Shown: piece after piece, positions 1 to 4,721 of the stretch
Layout of the letters: every line of letters begins with the position of its first letter
How positions within the stretch are numbered: the first letter of the stretch is position 1
NCBI GenBank assembly: GCA_028572035.1
Contig: JAPVWE010000090.1
Location: 1 to 5,799, forward strand
Source of the DNA: Desulfobacteraceae bacterium
GTDB lineage: Bacteria > Desulfobacterota > DSM-4660 > Desulfatiglandales > B25-G16
Length of the DNA: 5,799 bases
Reading direction: 5' to 3'
Position numbers and translations under genes: made by a program
The notes under the pieces: model-generated
What the model was told of the DNA's origin: nothing
Database searches by the model: none
What the model saw: only the letters and a program-made list of their open reading frames with translations

Positions 1-34
1 ACATATCCACATCCCGTCGCGCCAGGGCAGGCTG

Positions 35-55
35 GAACCCTGAACCTAGAACCGA
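35..55. repeat. Three-copy GAACC heptamer tandem repeat
   Basis: GAACC occurs at 35-39, 42-46 and 49-53, giving three consecutive heptamers (GAACCCT, GAACCTA, GAACCGA). It lies in non-coding DNA downstream of the metallopeptidase gene. The array is short and could be the edge of a longer low-complexity intergenic tract or chance. Nothing else in positions 1-121 could be identified: there is no convincing ORF and no clear terminator for the leftward gene, only a weak 4-bp stem near 107-119. Confidence 0.4.
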
Positions 56-121
56 TCAGTTTAGGTATTAATAAAAGGAATTCTGTCTTTGCTTTGCTAA
101 ATGAACCCACCGCATGGGGCG

Positions 122-502
122 CTATGCTTGCTTGGCCCGCATAAACTTCCTATACATTCTCTCAACCATCTTCTGCGTCACATAGGGCTTATGGGTCCTG
201 AAGCCACCTCCAAAGGAATGGGGAATATGCATCAGTTCGTGGATCAGTACCTTGGTCTGCTCTTCCTTGCTGAGCTTATCAAACCTTTCAGAGACAACCT
301 CAATGACATAATGAGGCTTCTGGTTGAGGGCTAGCTGCATGATTCTGGACAGTCCATGACAACGGGCAATTGCTCTCTTGCTGTTAGAGCCTATACTCCT
401 TACACAGGCTACCCTGGCCTCATCTACGTGAGCCATTTCAAGTGTACCGAGAATGTCCCTTATTCTTGCACCAATATCCTCAGCTAATTCATATCGAATC
501 AT
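122..502 (-). CDS. Putative HExxH metallopeptidase (small, phage/archaeal-type family)
   Basis: This encodes a 126-residue soluble protein with a zinc-protease signature, HELMHIPH, at residues 88-95. The two histidines and glutamate of HELMH (88-92) are the expected metal ligands and catalytic base. A following GGG-F-R-T-H segment (about 98-104) offers a third ligand, H104 or possibly H95. From memory, small 'putative metallopeptidase' proteins share the order seen here: an N-terminal acidic helix, a CVRS-GS-S-AIAR block (about 33-48), a KPHYVIEV strand (62-70), then HEL-HIP and a Gly-rich turn before a His. No signal peptide or membrane segment is visible, so it is probably cytoplasmic. The reading frame stays open to a GTG at 583, but that codon lies inside the upstream gene's terminator. 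The ATG at 502 is preferred because AGGAGAGAGGTG sits 5 nt upstream and the family-like sequence begins there. The substrate is unknown. Confidence 0.75.
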   Translation of the reverse strand: MIRYELAEDIGARIRDILGTLEMAHVDEARVACVRSIGSNSKRAIARCHGLSRIMQLALNQKPHYVIEVVSERFDKLSKEEQTKVLIHELMHIPHSFGGGFRTHKPYVTQKMVERMYRKFMRAKQA

Positions 503-507
503 CTTTT

Positions 508-519
508 CACCTCTCTCCT
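508..519 (-). promoter_or_regulatory. Ribosome binding site that sets the metallopeptidase start
   Basis: Read on the minus strand, AGGAGAGAGGTG ends 5 nt before the ATG at 502. It is a strong purine-rich Shine-Dalgarno sequence and supports this start over the upstream GTG (583) and ATG (568). The ATG at 568 does have GGAGG about 8 nt upstream, but that sequence is the 3' arm of the terminator stem. Confidence 0.65.
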
Positions 520-532
520 GAAAGCGAGAAGT

Positions 533-557
533 AGGGATGGGGACATCATCCCTTTTT
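533..557 (+). terminator. Possible plus-strand terminator hairpin
   Basis: AGGGATG (533-539) and CATCCCT (547-553) form a perfect 7-bp stem around a 7-nt loop, followed by more T on the plus strand (through 557). It has the form of an intrinsic terminator for rightward transcription, yet no rightward gene lies upstream in the window. It could block antisense transcription into the cytochrome gene, or act as a 5'-leader hairpin in the leftward metallopeptidase mRNA. The structure is seen; the role is inferred. Confidence 0.4.
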
Positions 558-568
558 CTGTACCACAT

Positions 569-601
569 AAAAAGGCCCTCCACTCTGAAACAGGGAGGGC
601 C
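569..601 (-). terminator. Rho-independent terminator of the cytochrome gene
   Basis: On the minus strand GGCCCTCC and GGAGGGCC (594-601 and 574-581) form an 8-bp perfect GC-rich stem. An inner CTG/CAG stem further closes the loop, and a run of five U (569-573) follows directly. It begins 33 bp after the cytochrome stop codon, so it should end that leftward transcript and separate it from the metallopeptidase gene. Confidence 0.85.
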
Positions 602-634
602 ATTAGGTTCAGGAAGATGGAGGCAGGCTATTGA

Positions 635-1759
635 TCATTCGTAGGGATCACCATCATATCCGAGCTCTTTCCAGTTGAGCACTTTAGCACTTTCCCCATG
701 GCAATGTTCACAACTGAAGGCCTGTTCAGTTGGAACAATGGAGTGAGTCACGCTGTAGTTGAGCTCCTTGGTAACCAACGTGGCATCCTTGTATTTTCCT
801 TTCTTGTATGTCCGCATCTCCTCAACCGTGGTTTCTCCATCTTTATTGGCATCTGCTGCCTTGACCTCAGGGACAATAATAACATCGTCAAGTGCTGCAT
901 CACCTCTTTCGATAAACCAGGTTACCTTGACCACATTAAAGGGATAGATTTTGGCCATGAGATCTGTAGTTCCTAAGATAGGAAGATGGCTTAGTTTCTT
1001 TCCAATATACCACTTATGTTTCGGGATCCATCCGGGTGCCCTTTTCTTTGTTACCGGCTTGCCATCTTTTGTGAATTTATTCCAGCTTCTGCTCTCTATG
1101 GCCTCTCCCGGCCTTGGGCCGGTATGGCAGGTTACACATGCGATATTATTGACATGGTTGCTGTCCAGGATTTCACCTTCATCAAGCCTCTCATGGGGCT
1201 TTTCCTCGTGACATTTTATGCAGGAAAGGGTCCCTTCCATTGTGTCCTCTGTTGTATCAATGGCATACCCTTTGGCAAACTGGTGATCGCTGCGGGGATC
1301 TGATAGTCTCTCATGACAATCATGGCACCTCATTCCTACTGCTATATGAATATCATGTTCTTCATCAAGTACATCTCCCCTTTTGAGCGCACCATAAGAA
1401 CTATGACACTTTGCGCATTGGGCTACGGTTGGTCTCCCCTTACCATCTTTGGTCTCATGGCAGAGTCGACAGTCAGTCTTTCCGGTTGCAGGATCTCTAT
1501 AGGCGGAGACGTGACATTGACCGCACTTTTTATTAAACCCCTTAATCCTTCCCTGTTTTTCAAAGCTAAAATTATTGAAGGCGTCCCACTTCTCCAACAT
1601 CCCGAGACCATTGCCCCAACCCCCAAGGGCTGGACTTTTTCCTAGTTGCCCATGATAGGAGCTTTCGGCAACGTCCCGTGCCTGTGCGCCAGCAAGATAG
1701 AAAAGAAGAACAAGGGATAAGATCACTAATACCATGAGAGTTTTCTTTGAGAGCTTCAC
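635..1759 (-). CDS. Exported heptaheme c-type cytochrome (octaheme tetrathionate-reductase-like family)
   Basis: This 374-residue protein has a Sec signal peptide: KLSKK, a hydrophobic stretch at about 8-24, and a probable AQA/R cleavage after residue 27. All 14 of its cysteines fall in seven CxxCH heme motifs, at 79, 97, 115, 145, 180, 208 and 350. It is therefore expected to be a periplasmic (or surface) electron carrier or multiheme reductase matured by the Ccm/Ccs machinery. The spacing of the motifs, the ACVTCH block (207-212), the KIYPF segment (270-274) and the C-terminal NWKELGYDGDP (362-372) recall the tetrathionate reductase-family octaheme cytochromes. Here only seven motifs are present and there is no CxxCK active-site heme, so the substrate cannot be assigned. 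Residues 303-314 form a perfect 12-residue EF-hand-like loop (D-N-D-G-E-E). Translation starts at a GTG with AGGAGAGG 6 nt upstream (1766-1773). The gene is probably monocistronic, ending at the terminator at 569-601. Confidence 0.88.
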   Translation of the reverse strand: MKLSKKTLMVLVILSLVLLFYLAGAQARDVAESSYHGQLGKSPALGGWGNGLGMLEKWDAFNNFSFEKQGRIKGFNKKCGQCHVSAYRDPATGKTDCRLCHETKDGKGRPTVAQCAKCHSSYGALKRGDVLDEEHDIHIAVGMRCHDCHERLSDPRSDHQFAKGYAIDTTEDTMEGTLSCIKCHEEKPHERLDEGEILDSNHVNNIACVTCHTGPRPGEAIESRSWNKFTKDGKPVTKKRAPGWIPKHKWYIGKKLSHLPILGTTDLMAKIYPFNVVKVTWFIERGDAALDDVIIVPEVKAADANKDGETTVEEMRTYKKGKYKDATLVTKELNYSVTHSIVPTEQAFSCEHCHGESAKVLNWKELGYDGDPYE

Positions 1760-1805
1760 CTTTTACCTCTCCTTTTTCTTGTTTATCATATATCAGATAC
1801 GGGAA

Positions 1806-1817
1806 GTAAGCACTTAC
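1806..1817. promoter_or_regulatory. Dyad upstream of the cytochrome gene (possible operator)
   Basis: GTAAG (1806-1810) and CTTAC (1813-1817) form a perfect 5-bp inverted repeat with a 2-nt centre, about 47 bp upstream of the cytochrome GTG. The size and position would suit a regulator site, but no convincing -35/-10 pair was found around it. It may be chance. Confidence 0.25.
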
Positions 1818-1865
1818 CCGCAGAGCATATCAATGAAAAAGCATTCAAAATGGGTTTGTCTTTTC

Positions 1866-1961
1866 ACCCCGTTAGAAAGCTCACCCATTTATGGTGGAGA
1901 TGAATAAAATCTTAATTCCTTATTGAGGGCGGCGTTTAAAGGCCTGCCCTTCTAACGGGGT
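1866..1961. repeat. 96-bp element bounded by 12-bp inverted repeats
   Basis: ACCCCGTTAGAA (1866-1877) is the exact reverse complement of TTCTAACGGGGT (1950-1961). The two arms enclose 72 bp with no ORF. The right arm lies directly against the ppiD stop codon (1962-1964). Inside, next to the right arm, AGGGC-GGC (1926-1933) can pair with GCC-T-GCCCT (1942-1950) around an AT-rich loop. Options are a small dispersed repeat (MITE- or REP-like), the 3' stem-loop of the leftward foldase mRNA, or a processing signal. No target-site duplication is obvious. Confidence 0.6.
1926..1950 (-). terminator. Possible ppiD transcript-end hairpin
   Basis: An 8-bp stem with one bulge (AGGGC-GGC against GCC-T-GCCCT) lies 12 bp beyond the foldase stop codon. 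On the minus strand it is followed by CAATAAGG and AT-rich DNA rather than a clean U-run, so intrinsic termination is doubtful. It competes with the longer 1866-1961 inverted repeat. Confidence 0.3.
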
Positions 1962-3857
1962 TCATTCAATAGGGGTTACAATCCTTATCTCTGCTTCGTC
2001 TTTTATGGATTGAAGCCAGGCATTAGATATTCTCCGATCCTTTGTTACAAGAAGTGCCTGTTTAAAGGCCTTCTTTTCTTTATCAAAATCCTCTATATCA
2101 ATGCCTTTTTCATCGACCCATCTAATAACATAGACTTTTTTGTTTACCTCAAAGACCTGATCCGGGTATCTCTTTTGAGATGAGAGGGAAAAGGCGGCCT
2201 CAAATAGTGATGGTGCATAACCGATTTTGGGGATAGTCTCTGCTCTGCTAAAGAGGCCTGTCTCATCTGTCTTCAGGTTCTTCTTTTTGGCCAGTTCAGA
2301 CCACGTAGCACCACCTTTCAATTCCTCAAGGTAATCCTCAGCCTCCTTTTTAGCAACAACAAGGGATTGATGATCTATGAAATCCTTTTGTAATTGATCA
2401 GAGACCTCACTTACCTTCGGAATATAGGAATTCTTAATATCAACAACCTGGATGATATAGAATTTGTCCTTATGTTCGATGACCTCACTTACCTCCCCTT
2501 TATCCAAGGAGGCTATAGATCTCTTAAGCCTTTCATCCCCTCCCAGTCCTGGAATGGCTCCATCTTTAGGGAAATAATCGGTCTCATTTGCCGTAAGACC
2601 GTGTTGGGCTGCATAGGCGGCTAAATCAATATTGTATGGCATCTGATCCATCAAACTCAGGGCCCTTTCATGTGCCACATCCCGGCTTATATCCTTCTTT
2701 AGGGTGGCCACTATTTGGTCCCGAACATCGGGGAGGGTTTTGATAGCAGCATCCTTGATGTTATCTATCTTGATTATATGCCAGCCAAACCGGGTTCTTA
2801 CAGGCCCACCTATCTCTCCTGGCTTAAGGGTAAAGGCGAGTTCTTCAAAAGGCTTAACCATTTTGCCTTTCTGAAAATAGCCAAGATCGCCCCCCTTTGA
2901 GGCATTAGGATCTTGAGAATGTTTTCTGGCCAGTGCCGAAAAATCCTCTCCGTCTCTTGCCCTTTGTAGGATAGCAAGTGCCTTCTCTTTTGCCTCTGTC
3001 TCTTCAGATTTTGATGCATCGGATGATACCTTAAAAAGGATATGTCGCGCCTTAATTTGTTTTGGATCCTTAAACCTCTCTTGATTTAATTCATAAAAGT
3101 CTGATATCTCTTTTTCTTCAATGGTTGCCTTATCTAGAAAATCAGATGGATCAAGGGTAAGGTGGACTATTTTTATCCTTTCTGAAATCCTGTATTTTTC
3201 CTTATTTTCCTCAAGATACTCCTGCTTCTCGGTTTCACTTACCTCTATTTTTCCCTTAAAATCCTGTGGATTGAATGAGACAAAACCAATATTGATCTTT
3301 TCCTTTTGAAAGGTATAATAATCCATGATCTCCGTGTCTGTTAAAGGGAAGAAGCTTTTGATAAGCTGACCGATTTTTTGCCCCAACAACTCTGATCTTA
3401 TCCCTGATTCAAAGTCAGCTGGTTCCATTCTATTATATCTCAACAGAGACCTATATCTGCCCTCATCAAACTCACCATTTAGTTGAAAGGCAGGGTAGGT
3501 AAGAATGGCATCGGCTACCTCATCATCCGTGATCCTCAGACCGAGCCTTTCAGACTCCTGACTGATTAATCTCTTATTTATCAGGCTATCCAGGGCCCTT
3601 TGCCTTAGTTGAAATACCTTTATAAGATTATCATTCCAGTAATTCCTATACTGTTTCTGTAATGAATTCAGCATATCCCGGTATACTGCCTCATATTCCT
3701 GGCCTGTGATCAAATCACCATTTACATAGGCAATCTTTGCACCAGGCCTTTCCCGGAACGAATATATACCCCAAAAGACAAAGACAACGGCAATGAGGCC
3801 AATCATTACCTTAATAATGATACCTTTAGTGTGCCTTCTCAGCATTGTAATGAACAT
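1962..3857 (-). CDS. ppiD: PpiD-type membrane-anchored periplasmic peptidyl-prolyl isomerase/chaperone
   Basis: This 631-residue protein has a short basic N-terminus (LRRHTK), one transmembrane anchor at about 12-33, and then a SurA/PpiD-like N-terminal chaperone region (about 40-260) that includes the AYVNGDLITGQEY strand-helix start. A complete parvulin (PpiC/rotamase) domain follows at about 266-366, with RHIL (H272), SQDP (D316, at the place of the Pin1 cysteine), GGDLGYF, F337 and FGWHII (H360). The C-terminal part holds two further degenerate parvulin-like segments (about 417-476 and 525-586), as is usual for PpiD. It should sit in the inner membrane with its bulk in the periplasm, helping newly secreted proteins fold near SecYEG. 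Length and order match the family. The ATG at 3857 has AAAGGAGG 9 nt upstream; a second Met at codon 5 is less well placed. Only 19 bp separate it from the upstream adenosyltransferase gene, so the two are likely co-transcribed. Confidence 0.9.
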   Translation of the reverse strand: MFITMLRRHTKGIIIKVMIGLIAVVFVFWGIYSFRERPGAKIAYVNGDLITGQEYEAVYRDMLNSLQKQYRNYWNDNLIKVFQLRQRALDSLINKRLISQESERLGLRITDDEVADAILTYPAFQLNGEFDEGRYRSLLRYNRMEPADFESGIRSELLGQKIGQLIKSFFPLTDTEIMDYYTFQKEKINIGFVSFNPQDFKGKIEVSETEKQEYLEENKEKYRISERIKIVHLTLDPSDFLDKATIEEKEISDFYELNQERFKDPKQIKARHILFKVSSDASKSEETEAKEKALAILQRARDGEDFSALARKHSQDPNASKGGDLGYFQKGKMVKPFEELAFTLKPGEIGGPVRTRFGWHIIKIDNIKDAAIKTLPDVRDQIVATLKKDISRDVAHERALSLMDQMPYNIDLAAYAAQHGLTANETDYFPKDGAIPGLGGDERLKRSIASLDKGEVSEVIEHKDKFYIIQVVDIKNSYIPKVSEVSDQLQKDFIDHQSLVVAKKEAEDYLEELKGGATWSELAKKKNLKTDETGLFSRAETIPKIGYAPSLFEAAFSLSSQKRYPDQVFEVNKKVYVIRWVDEKGIDIEDFDKEKKAFKQALLVTKDRRISNAWLQSIKDEAEIRIVTPIE

Positions 3858-3876
3858 TTGCTTTAGCCTCCTTTAA

Positions 3877-4404
3877 TCAAAACTCAATTCCCTTTCTCGC
3901 CTTTAATCCCTTCTGAAAAGGGTGCTTGATCTCGTGTATAACGGAGACAAGGTCAGCCCTTTCAATGAGCTCCTGAGGGCACTTACGCCCGGTAAAAACC
4001 AGCTCAAGATTATCTGATTTTTTATCCAAAAGATCAACTACCCTTTTCAAAGGTATCAGATTGAAATCAACAGCCACGGTGATCTCATCTAAGATGAGGA
4101 TATCATACCCACCTTTTTCTATAAGCTCTTCGGCCTTGGATAGTGCTTTATTGGCTTGCTCGAAGTCTACAGGTGATGGATTTTTGGAATCAATAAGGTC
4201 CTTTGTTCCATAGCGAAAAAGATCAATGCCAAGCTTCCTTAGGCTTTTTATCTCTCCGTAATTCCATATCTTCATAAAGTGAATAATGGCAATCTTGAAG
4301 TTATGCCCGGCCGCCCTCATAGCCAGACCAAGGGCAGCAGTTGTCTTTCCCTTTCCACCCCCTGTGTAAATCTGAACCAGACCGAGACTATGCTTGTTTT
4401 TCAT
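3877..4404 (-). CDS. cobO: Cob(I)yrinic acid a,c-diamide adenosyltransferase (CobO/BtuR/CobA type)
   Basis: This 175-residue cytoplasmic enzyme is predicted to transfer the 5'-deoxyadenosyl group of ATP to Co(I) corrinoid, in de novo B12 synthesis or salvage. The CobA/CobO/BtuR family is recognised by the N-terminal VQIYTGGGKGKTTAALG (10-26), whose P-loop G15-T21 has K20 as the Walker lysine. Other marks are Walker B ILILDE (102-107), the LVFTGR-P-ELIE-ADLV block (135-153) and the conserved tail EIKHPFQKGLKARKGIEF (158-175). The full family length is present. The ATG at 4404 is the only good start; the ribosome site is weak (GGGCAC), and the predicted leader is only about 20 nt. It is divergent from the double adenosyltransferase at 4722 and shares the same C-terminal RKGIEF. 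No other corrinoid pathway gene is in the window, so biosynthesis and salvage cannot be told apart. Confidence 0.92.
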   Translation of the reverse strand: MKNKHSLGLVQIYTGGGKGKTTAALGLAMRAAGHNFKIAIIHFMKIWNYGEIKSLRKLGIDLFRYGTKDLIDSKNPSPVDFEQANKALSKAEELIEKGGYDILILDEITVAVDFNLIPLKRVVDLLDKKSDNLELVFTGRKCPQELIERADLVSVIHEIKHPFQKGLKARKGIEF

Positions 4405-4428
4405 CAGGTGCCCGTTTCCAAATTTAGC

Positions 4429-4440
4429 AATCTATAGATT
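4429..4440. promoter_or_regulatory. 12-bp perfect palindrome over the leftward -10 element
   Basis: AATCTATAGATT reads the same on both strands and covers the predicted -10 (TCTATA on the plus strand, 4431-4436) of the leftward cobO promoter. A repressor bound here would block that promoter. AT-rich palindromes do occur by chance, so the role is tentative. Confidence 0.35.
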
Positions 4441-4459
4441 TTCAAGTAAATAATTTCAA
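4431..4459 (-). promoter_or_regulatory. Candidate sigma-70-type promoter for cobO-ppiD
   Basis: On the minus strand TTGAAA (4454-4459; five of six matches to TTGACA) and TATAGA (4431-4436; four of six matches to TATAAT) are separated by exactly 17 nt. Transcription would start near 4424, giving a leader of about 20 nt before the cobO ATG and reading on into ppiD. Confidence 0.5.
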
Positions 4460-4499
4460 ATTTCTGGAATGATCAACTGTTGTAATCAGATTAATTTAT

Positions 4500-4518
4500 T
4501 TGCATCAGGCAGATGCAA
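4500..4518. repeat. Perfect 7-bp inverted repeat (possible operator or hairpin)
   Basis: TTGCATC (4500-4506) and GATGCAA (4512-4518) form a perfect dyad with a 5-nt centre, AGGCA. It lies mid-way between the two divergent promoter candidates, about 40 bp upstream of the leftward -35 and about 77 bp upstream of the rightward -35. That position fits a shared regulator site better than a terminator, since no T-run follows on either strand. Confidence 0.45.
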
Positions 4519-4594
4519 CCTAAATCCAAAATCCTTTTGTTGCCTCATTTTTTAACCGATTAAGAGATTCATGTCAATCTAAGCGGCTAAAGAA

Positions 4595-4623
4595 TTGTTT
4601 CTAGATAAAGAAAATGTTATAGA
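4595..4623 (+). promoter_or_regulatory. Weak candidate promoter for the double adenosyltransferase
   Basis: TTGTTT (4595-4600) and TATAGA (4618-4623) are 17 nt apart. The -35 matches consensus poorly (three of six). Transcription would start near 4630, leaving a leader of about 90 nt. Another -10-like TATATT (4630-4635) has no partner at the right distance. Confidence 0.3.
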
Positions 4624-4721
4624 TTCTGGTATATTTATTGGCGTTTCCTTTGCAGGTAAGCAATCAGCACCCGGAGATTTGAGGAACATAAAGAGAAAGG
4701 TAGAAGGGGGCAGATAAACAG

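Larger units (their letters stand above)
4405..4721. other. Divergent AT-rich intergenic region between two adenosyltransferase genes
   Basis: This 317-bp gap has no credible ORF on either strand. It separates two head-to-head genes and should carry both of their promoters. It contains one good leftward promoter candidate, one weaker rightward candidate and two perfect dyads, each listed separately. I looked for a cobalamin riboswitch (the B12 box and its multi-stem core) because both genes concern B12, and did not recognise one. A ribosome site for the rightward gene, AAGGGGG (4704-4710), lies 11 nt before its ATG. Confidence 0.75.

Noticed and set aside
101..334. Plus-strand 77-residue open frame over the metallopeptidase gene
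   Set aside because: It lies antisense to the HExxH gene, has no ribosome site and no recognisable motifs.
698..1645. Several plus-strand open frames of 62-110 residues opposite the cytochrome gene
   Set aside because: They are shadows of the heme-motif-rich minus-strand gene; the proteins look random and lack ribosome sites.
1866..1961. Insertion sequence or CRISPR-like unit
   Set aside because: There is no transposase, target duplication or repeated spacer structure; only one inverted-repeat pair is present.
2394..3309. Short open frames on both strands within the foldase gene
   Set aside because: They overlap a full-length, well-recognised PpiD frame and carry no domains of their own.
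4471..4489. Imperfect dyad TGATCAAC / TTGTAATCA
   Set aside because: The arms are offset by one base and short; much weaker than the neighbouring 4500-4518 dyad.
4405..4721. Cobalamin riboswitch upstream of either adenosyltransferase gene
   Set aside because: No B12-box core or multi-stem arrangement was recognised on either strand; a covariance-model search would settle it.
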